DNA of 12,853 bases from Acidimicrobiia bacterium (GTDB lineage Bacteria > Actinomycetota > Acidimicrobiia > Spongiisociales > UBA5794), in assembly GCA_029934555.1 (NCBI GenBank), contig JAOZMA010000037.1, positions 1 to 12,853 of the forward strand. The letters are read 5' to 3'. Of the stretch, positions 4,762-10,770 are shown piece by piece. The position numbers and the translations under genes were made by a program. Under the pieces are notes generated by a model that saw only the letters and a list, made by a program, of their open reading frames with translations, was not told where the DNA came from and made no database searches. Each line of letters starts with the position of its first letter. Position 1 is the stretch's first letter.

Positions 4762-5346
4762 GTGATCGAACAGATTCTCGAATCCGCCGGAGGTGAACTG
4801 GCGGTGTCTCGGGCTCTGGCGCCGGGCCTGAAGGAATCGCTTCTGCGTCGACCGGGGGCCAGAGAGCTTCCATGCATACGCGGTCGCACCGTTGTGCCAG
4901 ACGCTGTGCCGGACACGCTCGTTGCCGGCTATCCGAATCACCTCGGCGTGTTCGACCCGGCCAAGGGCCTCCGAACGATCCTTGTCACAGGTGTCTGGTC
5001 CGGGCTTCGGTCTCTCCCAGATGACACAACGGCCGTCGCCATCGAGGAGCCAGCGACCAGGGAACTGTCGGAGGTGGCCCTGGATGGCACACGGTGGCTC
5101 GCCAAGCGCCTCCGACAGATCCGAGGCGTGCAACTGGCGATCAAACCTCAGAGCCCCATCATCGTCGCCCTCCTTCCAAGCACACCGGCGGCGCCGGTTC
5201 TCGCGGTCGCCGGTGTGACGGCTCTTGGCGCCGACTTCCCGGAGTATGCCGGGGGTATCCGCATCGAGCCGCCGTTCAATGCGGGCGGGTTCGATCTCAG
5301 CCGATATGCTGCGGACCTCGAACGGTCCATCGTGGAGGAGGCGTAG
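4762..5346 (+). CDS. Uncharacterised protein, possibly a reduced PLP-transferase-like fold
   Basis: A 194-residue protein starting at GTG 4762, 3 nt after the preceding stop, with no Shine-Dalgarno. It ends 2 nt before ppgK, so it is inside the operon. I do not recognise the family. There is no signal peptide or clear membrane helix. The C-terminal half has alternating helix and strand segments (TRWLAKRLRQI at about 109-119, SPIIVALLP at about 130-138, and YAGGIRIEPPFNAGGFDLSRY at about 161-181). That order of elements loosely recalls the small C-terminal domain of fold-type I PLP aminotransferases. No PLP-binding Lys motif is evident, and the length is about half of such an enzyme. A truncated, non-catalytic relative is possible but is only a guess. 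Confidence 0.65.
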   Translation: MIEQILESAGGELAVSRALAPGLKESLLRRPGARELPCIRGRTVVPDAVPDTLVAGYPNHLGVFDPAKGLRTILVTGVWSGLRSLPDDTTAVAIEEPATRELSEVALDGTRWLAKRLRQIRGVQLAIKPQSPIIVALLPSTPAAPVLAVAGVTALGADFPEYAGGIRIEPPFNAGGFDLSRYAADLERSIVEEA

Positions 5347-5348
5347 AC

Positions 5349-6095
5349 GTGCAGGTGTTCGGAGTGGATATCGGAGGATCCGGTGTGAAGGGTGCCCCGG
5401 TAGATCTCGAAACCGGTGCTCTCACAGCGGAACGGCTACGTATCCCGACGCCACAACCGTCGACCCCGTCCGCAGTCGCATCGGTCATCGCCGAGATCGT
5501 CTCGGCCCATCGATGGGATGGGCCGGTTGGCGTCACCATCCCTGGTGTGGTCCGCAACGGCGTGGTCGAGACCGCTGCGAACATCGACAGCGGATGGGTT
5601 GGACTTGATGCAGAAACGATGCTCAGCGAGAGCCTCGACCTTCCGGTTACGGTCCTCAACGATGCCGACGCGGCCGGGCTGGCAGAGGCGCGATTCGGAG
5701 CAGCGGAAGGCGTTGACGGTGCCGTGATCCTGCTGACGTTCGGCACCGGAATCGGGAGCGCCTACCTCTACGACGGTCGCCTCATACCCAACACCGAACT
5801 GGGCCACCTCATCTTCAAGGGCCAGAAGGCCGAGCACTACGCCGCCGGGCGCCTCGTCAAACGCGGCGAACTCGAGATCGACTGGTGGGCGAGTCGAGTC
5901 GACGAACTTCTCGACTACATCGAAGAGCTCTTCTGGCCAGACCTCTTCGTCTTCGGAGGTGGGATCTCGAAACGATTCGAGACGTACTCTCATCTTTTGA
6001 CCACCCGGGCACCCGTCGTGCCTGCAGTTCTCAGAAACCAGGCGGGCATCGTGGGCGCCGCCTTCGCAGCATCGATCGGAGCAAGACATGAATGA
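5349..6095 (+). CDS. ppgK: Polyphosphate glucokinase (ROK family)
   Basis: A 248-residue cytosolic kinase that phosphorylates glucose using polyphosphate (and often ATP). Motifs in order: phosphate loop FGVDIGGSGVKG at 4-15, LNDADAAGLAEA at 103-114 with the likely catalytic base Asp105, LTFGTGIGSA at 129-138, NTELGHL at 148-154, and VFGGGISKR at 201-209. The Cys-rich zinc motif of ordinary ROK glucokinases is absent and is replaced by AEHYAAGRL (161-169), as expected for actinobacterial PpgK. Start GTG 5349 was chosen because GGAGGAGG (5334-5341) lies 7 nt upstream and the N-terminus then matches the family; a longer open frame upstream lies within the preceding gene. The 3' end overlaps the hydrolase gene by 8 nt. 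Confidence 0.9.
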   Translation: MQVFGVDIGGSGVKGAPVDLETGALTAERLRIPTPQPSTPSAVASVIAEIVSAHRWDGPVGVTIPGVVRNGVVETAANIDSGWVGLDAETMLSESLDLPVTVLNDADAAGLAEARFGAAEGVDGAVILLTFGTGIGSAYLYDGRLIPNTELGHLIFKGQKAEHYAAGRLVKRGELEIDWWASRVDELLDYIEELFWPDLFVFGGGISKRFETYSHLLTTRAPVVPAVLRNQAGIVGAAFAASIGARHE

Positions 6096-6906
6096 GACCA
6101 CCGGTACCTACACGACATCCGACGACCTGGACTTGTACACAAGGACCTGGACACCGGAAGGGGACGCTCAGCGAGCGCTCCTCATCGTTCACGGTCTCGG
6201 TGAGCATTCCGGGCGTTGGGACCACGTCGCGCGCTTCTTCGTCGACAAAGGGTACGCCGTCGCAGCATTCGATCTGCGGGGGCACGGACAATCGGAAGGC
6301 ACCCGGGCGCACGTCGACTCCTTCAACGACTTCGTCGACGATGTTCAAGGCATCGTCGAGTCCGGCCTCGTTCGTACGGACCTTCCCTGGGTGCTCTACG
6401 GCCACTCGCTCGGCGGGCTGATCTGCACCTACTACTTGGCAGAGGATCGACCGCAGCCCGATGCAGGCATCCTCTCAGCCCCGGCTCTCGAAGCCGATGT
6501 ACCGGGAGTGTTGCGTGTTGCAGCACAGCTGCTCGGTCGGGTAACACCGAAACTCGCGATGGCCAACTCGATCAGTGGAGAACAGCTCTCGCGTGACGAA
6601 GCAGTGGCCGAGGCCTACTTCGCCGACCCCCTGGTCTACACGAAAGCGACGACTCGCCTCGGCATGGAGCTATTCAACGCCCAGGATCGGTCAGCTGAAC
6701 TGATCGGGCACATCGACACACCCACTCTGGTGATCCATGGTGGCGATGACTCGCTCGTTCCTCCGTCGGCATCAGCGCCGCTCGCGGCCGTAGATTCTGT
6801 CGACCGGAAGGTCTACCCGGGACTCAGGCACGAGATGCACAACGAACCGGATCAGGTTCAGGTGCTCTCGGAAGTTGCCGCCTGGCTCGACGCAACGCTG
6901 GCGTAG
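6088..6906 (+). CDS. Alpha/beta hydrolase, monoacylglycerol lipase-like
   Basis: A 272-residue serine hydrolase of the lysophospholipase/monoglyceride lipase type. The oxyanion-loop motif HGLGEHSGR is at 35-43, FDLRGHGQSEG at 61-71, and the nucleophile elbow GHSLGG at 105-110 gives Ser107. The acid is Asp221 in HGGDDSLV and the catalytic His is His248 in LRHEMHNE, both in the order known for monoacylglycerol lipases. A cap region lies between about 135 and 200. There is no signal peptide, so it is cytosolic or loosely membrane-associated. The ATG is 8 nt inside ppgK, preceded by a weak GGAGC. It is the last gene of the operon. Its 3' end overlaps the convergent adenosine deaminase gene by 49 nt. 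Substrate is inferred from motifs only. Confidence 0.85.
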   Translation: MNETTGTYTTSDDLDLYTRTWTPEGDAQRALLIVHGLGEHSGRWDHVARFFVDKGYAVAAFDLRGHGQSEGTRAHVDSFNDFVDDVQGIVESGLVRTDLPWVLYGHSLGGLICTYYLAEDRPQPDAGILSAPALEADVPGVLRVAAQLLGRVTPKLAMANSISGEQLSRDEAVAEAYFADPLVYTKATTRLGMELFNAQDRSAELIGHIDTPTLVIHGGDDSLVPPSASAPLAAVDSVDRKVYPGLRHEMHNEPDQVQVLSEVAAWLDATLA

Positions 6907-7934
6907 GCGGGACGGATCACGTCGTCGATCAGACGACGACGTTCCGGCCAGTCGCCGTATCCCGCTTCGAGGGCGTTGATCGTGATCTCTTCGAGATCGG
7001 ACGGTCCGAGGTCGAATGTGGTCGCAGCGAGTTCGTATTCGTCGGTGAGGCTGACCCGACTCATCAGCCGGTTGTCCGTGTTGAGCGTCACCGTGAAGCC
7101 GCTCCTGTAGAGCGCCCCAAACGGGTGCTCACCTGCGGATGGGAACGCGGACGTGTCGAGATTCGACGTGATCGACACTTCGAGGGGAATGCGGTGGTCG
7201 CGGATCCTACGGGCAAGTGGGGCGAGTGATGTGATCGTGTCCCCGTCAAAATCGGTTTCGTCGACGATGCGGACCCCGTGGCCGATCCTCGTCGCCCCGC
7301 ATCTCGCAACAGCCCTCCAGATCGACGCGGCGGTATCTGCTTCTCCCGCGTGGATCGTCAGGCCGAGACCGGCCTCCCTGGCAAGCCGGCACGCTGCCAG
7401 ATGATCGTCTGCGGGGAACCCTGCTTCCGGGCCGGCAAGATCGAACGCGACGAGACCCTGGTCGAGATAGGGGATCGCTGCTCGAACGACTTCGACGGAG
7501 TCTGTGTCGTGACGAAGCGCCGAGGCGATAACGTACAGGATGATCCCTGTCTCGCGATGTGCTGCTGAGAACCCGTCGAGAACCGCTTCGATCGTAGCTT
7601 CGCGGGTGAGGCCGTGGATCATCTGAAGGCTCGGTCCGAAACGGATCTCGGCATAGACGACGCCATCGGCTGCAAGATCGATGCCGGTCTCGTACGCGAT
7701 GCGCGCGATGGCTTCCTGAGTGCTCATCACAGCAACCGTGTGAGTGAAAGCCTCGAGATACCGCTCGAGAGACCCGGACCGACCCTGGTCGAACCAATCG
7801 GTCAGGCCATCGATGTCAGCGGCGGGAAGGCCCGTGTAGCCCTGAGCGTCGGCCAGTTCGAGGATGGTCTCGACGCGCACGCCGCCATCGAGATGATCGT
7901 GCAGAAGAGCCTTGGGCAGAGATCGGTAATCCAT
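6858..7934 (-). CDS. add: Adenosine deaminase
   Basis: A 358-residue zinc enzyme that converts adenosine (and deoxyadenosine) to inosine. Metal and active-site motifs are present: HDHLDG at 12-17 (His12, His14), HAGE at 195-198, RIGHG at 216-220 (His219) and NTDNRLMS at 285-292 (Asp287). The TDN form replaces the TDD of animal enzymes and, from memory, is usual in actinobacteria. The start at 7934 gives the family N-terminus (MDYRSLPKALLHDH); the frame is open further upstream only because the GNAT-like gene lies there in another frame. A -10 box TAGTCT stands 7 nt before this ATG, and no Shine-Dalgarno is seen. The last 16 codons lie within the 3' end of the opposite hydrolase gene. Its product inosine can feed Hpt after cleavage to hypoxanthine. 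Confidence 0.9.
   Translation of the reverse strand: MDYRSLPKALLHDHLDGGVRVETILELADAQGYTGLPAADIDGLTDWFDQGRSGSLERYLEAFTHTVAVMSTQEAIARIAYETGIDLAADGVVYAEIRFGPSLQMIHGLTREATIEAVLDGFSAAHRETGIILYVIASALRHDTDSVEVVRAAIPYLDQGLVAFDLAGPEAGFPADDHLAACRLAREAGLGLTIHAGEADTAASIWRAVARCGATRIGHGVRIVDETDFDGDTITSLAPLARRIRDHRIPLEVSITSNLDTSAFPSAGEHPFGALYRSGFTVTLNTDNRLMSRVSLTDEYELAATTFDLGPSDLEEITINALEAGYGDWPERRRLIDDVIRPAYASVASSQAATSEST
6920..6938 (+). terminator. 7-bp hairpin just after the hydrolase stop
   Basis: CGTCGTC (6920-6926) and GACGACG (6932-6938) pair around the loop GATCA. The hairpin begins 14 nt after the hydrolase stop and lies inside the C-terminal coding part of the opposite adenosine deaminase gene. 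It has no T-tract. It may end the plus-strand operon, but it could equally be a by-product of the coding sequence. Confidence 0.3.
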
Positions 7935-7941
7935 CGCGCGC

Positions 7942-7947
7942 AGACTA
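7942..7947 (-). promoter_or_regulatory. -10 box TAGTCT of add, built on the upstream stop codon
   Basis: On the minus strand TAGTCT (7947 to 7942) is followed by 7 nt and then the ATG at 7934. Its first three bases are the TAG stop of the GNAT-like gene. The geometry predicts a nearly leaderless add mRNA. Confidence 0.45.
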
Positions 7948-8436
7948 CCCGGCGGCAGAGAGAACCGGATCGAGCCACCACTCGCGTCGGAACACATCGT
8001 GTCCTTCAATTCGCTCCACGGTGACCTCGCCGGGGGCGAATCCTGCCAGTTCGTAGAAATGCTCGTGGACGGTGTCGCCGAGGGGAACGCTTGACGAGAT
8101 CGGACCGAGCCACCCCATGAAGCGGAGCGAGTCCACCAAGGAGACCCCGTCGATGGTTCTGCTCGGCAGAGTCGGCACCACGCTCGTAACCAACTCGATG
8201 TGGTCTGTGCGGTCGTCAACCAACACGACGAGCTCGATGTCGTTGTTCGCGTTGGCTCCAACGAGAAGCCTCTTCGCTAGGAGGTGCTCGGAAAGGACGG
8301 ATCTGCGAAAACGCCGGTGGACCTCGCTGTCGACAACGTCCTCCGGCACCATCTCTCCGATGGCTTCCGAACAGGCCCAGCGGGTGACCTCTTCGATTGC
8401 GCCAAGATCATCGTGTTCGGCCAACCTCACGTTCAT
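7945..8436 (-). CDS. Degenerate GNAT-fold protein
   Basis: A 163-residue protein with the outline of a GNAT N-acetyltransferase. The N-terminus VRLAEHDDLGAIEEV (3-17) matches the usual R-x-A-x-x-D-D-x-x-A-I opening. A central strand pair ELVVLVDD and HIELVTSVVP follows, then FYELAGFAPGE (about 127-137), which corresponds to the FY-x-x-x-GF element, and a final VFRREWWLDP strand. The acetyl-CoA pyrophosphate loop (Q/R-x-x-G-x-G/A) is not recognisable; the place after SVVP reads PTLPSRTIDGVSLVDSL. It may therefore bind another ligand or be catalytically dead. A -10 box lies 7 nt before its ATG. It ends 10 nt before add and shares that gene's -10 box with its stop codon. Specific function is unknown. 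Confidence 0.65.
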   Translation of the reverse strand: MNVRLAEHDDLGAIEEVTRWACSEAIGEMVPEDVVDSEVHRRFRRSVLSEHLLAKRLLVGANANNDIELVVLVDDRTDHIELVTSVVPTLPSRTIDGVSLVDSLRFMGWLGPISSSVPLGDTVHEHFYELAGFAPGEVTVERIEGHDVFRREWWLDPVLSAAG

Positions 8437-8443
8437 ATCACCG

Positions 8444-8449
8444 AACCTA
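8444..8449 (-). promoter_or_regulatory. -10 box TAGGTT of the GNAT-like gene, leaderless geometry
   Basis: On the minus strand TAGGTT (8449 to 8444) is followed by 7 nt (CGGTGAT) and the ATG at 8436. No Shine-Dalgarno is present. No good -35 box at the usual spacing was found. Confidence 0.45.
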
Positions 8450-8461
8450 CACGACGAATCG

Positions 8462-8501
8462 ATCCCCGGTGTGACAACCCGTAGTCAGGACAGCCGGGGA
8501 T
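8462..8501 (-). terminator. 8-bp inverted repeat spanning the PEBP gene stop
   Basis: ATCCCCGG (8462-8469) and CCGGGGAT (8494-8501) are perfect reverse complements, 24 nt apart. The stop codon of the PEBP gene (8485-8487) lies inside the loop. The repeat may help end PEBP transcription, or it may be an operator upstream of the GNAT-like gene. The long loop and lack of a T-tract make the terminator reading uncertain. Confidence 0.35.
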
Positions 8502-9111
8502 TCAATGTGTACGTGCCGATGAGCTGTGCGCTTTCGAGTACATGATCCTCGAGCGCCGAGCGCACAGCGGTTCCGTCGAACCCCTCGGAGAGATCGAGTC
8601 TCTCCGTGTCGAGAGCGAAGATGCTGAACACGTAGTGATGCACGAGACTGTCATTCCATGGGGGACAGGGCCCGTCATATCCGTAGTAGTCACCGCCCAT
8701 GTCCGGATCTTCTGCGAACCAACCCGTGTAGTCGTTGAGACCGTGTCTGGTCGATGGCGGGGTATCACCCGCATCCTTCCCACGGGGAACAACGCCGTCG
8801 GCGAATGTGCCCCTCTCGATCTCGGTCGCCTCGGGAGAGACGTCGATGAGCGTCCAGTGGAAGAAGTCCGCTCGCGCAAGATCGGCAGGGACCTCTCGAT
8901 CCTCCTGGTTCACGTCATCGGGTTTGGTCGGCACGTCACGATCATGGATGATGATCGCCAGGGACTTCGTGCCGTCCGGGACGCCGGACCACGCAAGATG
9001 CGGGTTCCGATTCGGGGCCAGACGAACGTGCGTGTCGGCGTCGGGGAGACAGAACGCGAACTCACCTGGGATGGGCTCACCTTCTGAGAAATCGTTGCTC
9101 CAGAGCTCCAT
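8485..9111 (-). CDS. YbhB/YbcL-family phosphatidylethanolamine-binding-like protein (PEBP)
   Basis: A 208-residue protein of the Raf kinase inhibitor-like (PEBP) family. The ligand-site signatures are NPHLAWSGVPDGTKSLAIIIHDRDVP (about 36-61, with the D-x-D pair), FFHWTLIDV (83-91) and the YGYDGPCPPWNDSLVHHYVFSIFALD region (about 143-168). There is no signal peptide, so it is probably cytosolic. It is slightly longer than small bacterial members because of an insert around 63-82 (TKPDDVNQEDREVPADLARA). The start at 9111 was chosen because an AGGAGG sequence lies 5 nt upstream on the minus strand; the open frame upstream to 9222 crosses the promoter region. The biological ligand of bacterial members is not established. 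It is divergent from the DUF1918-like gene. Confidence 0.85.
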   Translation of the reverse strand: MELWSNDFSEGEPIPGEFAFCLPDADTHVRLAPNRNPHLAWSGVPDGTKSLAIIIHDRDVPTKPDDVNQEDREVPADLARADFFHWTLIDVSPEATEIERGTFADGVVPRGKDAGDTPPSTRHGLNDYTGWFAEDPDMGGDYYGYDGPCPPWNDSLVHHYVFSIFALDTERLDLSEGFDGTAVRSALEDHVLESAQLIGTYTLNPRLS

Positions 9112-9129
9112 GGGCACCTCCTGGAACCG

Positions 9130-9135
9130 ACCATA
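9130..9135 (-). promoter_or_regulatory. -10 box TATGGT of the PEBP gene
   Basis: On the minus strand TATGGT (9135 to 9130) predicts a start near 9123. This leaves a short leader that holds the AGGAGG ribosome-binding site 5 nt before the ATG at 9111. The -35 region is GC-rich and has no clear match. Confidence 0.4.
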
Positions 9136-9167
9136 GCGCCGGCGCACCCGAGCCCCGAATTCCGCGA

Positions 9168-9189
9168 GGGAGGGGCGAATGGCCCTCCC
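9168..9189. promoter_or_regulatory. Dyad GGGAGGG-N8-CCCTCCC between divergent promoters
   Basis: GGGAGGG (9168-9174) and CCCTCCC (9183-9189) form a perfect 7-bp inverted repeat. It lies between the PEBP -10 box (9130-9135, minus) and the DUF1918-like -10 box (9209-9214, plus), and its right arm overlaps the expected -35 position of the latter. A shared operator is possible. Confidence 0.35.
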
Positions 9190-9208
9190 ATCCGGTGACG
9201 CCTGAGCG

Positions 9209-9214
9209 TAGAAT
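9209..9214 (+). promoter_or_regulatory. -10 box TAGAAT of the DUF1918-like gene
   Basis: TAGAAT is a good TAnnnT -10 box. The expected start near 9221 gives a leader of about 24 nt that contains GGAGG (9231-9235), 9 nt before the ATG at 9245. This gene is therefore leadered, unlike most others here. Confidence 0.5.
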
Positions 9215-9244
9215 CGACACAAGAGCCGAGGGAGGATGGTCTGG

Positions 9245-9424
9245 ATGAGTCTTCACAAGGGTCAGCGAGTCAAGACACTGACCAAGACCGTCGGGCGTGA
9301 GCCACGGCGGGGCGTGGTGCAACGCGTGGATGGCGGAACCGTCGAAGTGCGGTGGAGTGACGGACACATCTCCATCCTTTCTGGCGGGGCGCTCATCCCC
9401 GACAAAGATCCTGCTCATCACTGA
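9245..9424 (+). CDS. Small DUF1918-like protein
   Basis: A 59-residue basic protein. The segment KGQRVKTLTKTVGREPRRGVV followed by DGGTVEVRWSDGHIS has the form of DUF1918, a small SH3-like beta-barrel family common in actinobacteria: G-D/Q-R at the start, VGxxxRxG, and V-x-W-x-D-G-H near the end. Function of the family is not established. The start at 9245 was preferred to the in-frame ATG at 9236 because GGAGG at 9231-9235 is correctly spaced only for the former. It has its own promoter and is followed by a 54-nt gap before the YqgE gene. Confidence 0.65.
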   Translation: MSLHKGQRVKTLTKTVGREPRRGVVQRVDGGTVEVRWSDGHISILSGGALIPDKDPAHH

Positions 9425-9466
9425 CCGGTGAGTTCTCCGTCCGGGGCGTTCGCTCGGTGAACGTGC

Positions 9467-9472
9467 CAACCT
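9467..9472 (+). promoter_or_regulatory. Weak -10 box CAACCT before the YqgE gene
   Basis: CAACCT keeps only the second A and the final T of TAnnnT, but it lies 6 nt before the ATG at 9479, the same spacing as the leaderless promoters at 162, 2938 and 10054. The alternative TAGAGA at 9472-9477 lies too close to the ATG. No Shine-Dalgarno is present. Confidence 0.25.
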
Positions 9473-9478
9473 AGAGAC

Positions 9479-10030
9479 ATGGTTGATCTCCACAGCGGCA
9501 TGCTCCTCGTGGCTTCGCCGATTCTCTCCGACTCCAACTTCTTCCGCTCTGTGGTGCTCCTCCTGGATCACGATGACGATGGGTCTGTGGGTGTTGTGCT
9601 CGACCGGCCGCTGGAGTTGGAGGTCAGAGATCACATCCCCGTCTGGTCCGATTATCTGGCACCACCCATGTTGGTCTTCGACGGTGGACCCGTGCAGCCT
9701 GAGACGGCGATCGGTGTGGCATGGCGGCCGGGGATCGAGGCTGCGGCGGCCTGGCAGCCGACTGTGGATGGCGTGGGCTTCATCGACGTGTCCCTCGATC
9801 CGGATGATGTGATTGGTGTCGAGAAACTGCGCGTCTTCTCCGGGTACGCCGGCTGGGGTGCCGGTCAGCTCGAAATGGAGTTGGGTATCTGGTCGTGGTT
9901 CCCCGTAGAAGGATCATCCGAGGATGTCTTCGACGCGGATCCGGCGACGTTATGGCGCCGCGTTCTCCTGCGACAGGAACCCCACATCGCGCGATACGCC
10001 AACTATCCGATCGATCCCAGGAGCAACTGA
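9479..10030 (+). CDS. YqgE/AlgH family protein
   Basis: A 183-residue protein of the YqgE/AlgH family (UPF0301). The N-terminus GMLLVASPILSDSNFFRSVVLLLDH (about 7-31), the GVVLDRPL segment (usually NRP, here DRP), FDGGPVQP (about 68-75) and VFSGYAGWGAGQLEMELGIWSW (about 118-139) are all family signatures in the expected order. The fold is known but the molecular role is not. There is no signal peptide, so it is cytosolic. The start gives the canonical N-terminus. It is followed after 35 nt by rnhB, which has its own promoter. Confidence 0.9.
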   Translation: MVDLHSGMLLVASPILSDSNFFRSVVLLLDHDDDGSVGVVLDRPLELEVRDHIPVWSDYLAPPMLVFDGGPVQPETAIGVAWRPGIEAAAAWQPTVDGVGFIDVSLDPDDVIGVEKLRVFSGYAGWGAGQLEMELGIWSWFPVEGSSEDVFDADPATLWRRVLLRQEPHIARYANYPIDPRSN

Positions 10031-10053
10031 CGGGATCGGAGAGCCGAAGGGGG

Positions 10054-10059
10054 TATCCT
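10054..10059 (+). promoter_or_regulatory. -10 box TATCCT of rnhB, leaderless geometry
   Basis: TATCCT is followed by 6 nt (CGCCCC) and the GTG at 10066. The lack of any Shine-Dalgarno and the exact spacing support both the promoter and the GTG start. The box lies 24 nt after the YqgE stop. Confidence 0.55.
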
Positions 10060-10065
10060 CGCCCC

Positions 10066-10770
10066 GTGACATCCACGCGCCTGCGACCTTCGATCCGCTC
10101 CAAGGCTCCCGGCCTGGCCGTCGAGCGCGAGCTGTGGGCCGGCGGCGCCGACCTTATCGCCGGAGTCGACGAGGTGGGACGCGGATCCTGGGCAGGCCCA
10201 CTCACCGTTGCAGCAGCGATCGTTCCACATGATCGGCGCGTCTACAAGATCCGGGATTCGAAGATGCTCAACGAGCGCGAGCGAGAGGATCTCTTCGAAC
10301 GGGTTGCGACATGGTGCACAGCATGGGGCATCGGCCACGCTTCGCCGGAAGAGTGCGATCGGCTCGGAATGTCCGCCGCCCAACGGCTTGCTGCGAGTCG
10401 AGCGATCGACGATCTCGGTGTCGAACCTGACCGAGTTCTGGTGGATGGCCGCTGGGATTTCGTCGGCTCCGGCAACACCAAGACGATCGTCAGAGGCGAC
10501 GCCACGTCGCTGACGATCGCTGCAGCATCCATACTGGCCAAGGTGACACGAGATCGCATGATGAGAGTCATGTCGCCGTCGTTCCCCGGATTCGACTTCG
10601 ACCGGAACAAGGGCTACCCATGCCCGCGCCATCGTGCCGCACTCTCCGCATTCGGACCGACTCCGATCCACCGTACGAGCTGGGCTTTCATGGATGACCT
10701 GCCGTGGTCTGGTGTGAGAAGGGCCCCAGCGCGCGGACAGGCGCAGCTGTTCTCGGAGGCTGTGGCATGA
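10066..10770 (+). CDS. rnhB: Ribonuclease HII
   Basis: A 234-residue cytosolic nuclease that cuts RNA in RNA-DNA hybrids and at single ribonucleotides in DNA. The four catalytic acids are in place: Asp35 and Glu36 in GVDEVGRG, Asp127 in VDGRWDF and Asp145 in RGDATS. Also present are RDSKMLNERERE (63-74), IAAASILAKVTRDRM after Asp145, and NKGYPCPRHRAAL with the substrate-sensing KGY. The GTG start at 10066 gives a normal family N-terminus and follows a leaderless-type -10 box; the frame upstream is open but overlaps the YqgE gene. The C-terminal tail of about 20 residues is basic then ends in a QAQLFSEA stretch. The stop overlaps the mscS start (ATGA), forming a two-gene unit. Confidence 0.92.
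   Translation: MTSTRLRPSIRSKAPGLAVERELWAGGADLIAGVDEVGRGSWAGPLTVAAAIVPHDRRVYKIRDSKMLNEREREDLFERVATWCTAWGIGHASPEECDRLGMSAAQRLAASRAIDDLGVEPDRVLVDGRWDFVGSGNTKTIVRGDATSLTIAAASILAKVTRDRMMRVMSPSFPGFDFDRNKGYPCPRHRAALSAFGPTPIHRTSWAFMDDLPWSGVRRAPARGQAQLFSEAVA

Noticed and set aside
5094..5348. N-terminal extension of PpgK
   Set aside because: It lies in a different frame of the preceding gene. The GTG at 5349 has a strong Shine-Dalgarno and gives the family N-terminus.
7935..8261. N-terminal extension of adenosine deaminase
   Set aside because: It overlaps the GNAT-like gene in another frame, is Ser/Thr/Trp-rich and has no homology to the enzyme family.
9112..9222. N-terminal extension of the PEBP protein
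   Set aside because: It would run across the divergent promoter region and an internal dyad, while AGGAGG supports the start at 9111.
9447..9463. Hairpin CGTTC-N7-GAACG before the YqgE gene
   Set aside because: The stem is only 5 bp and has no other support; it could occur by chance.
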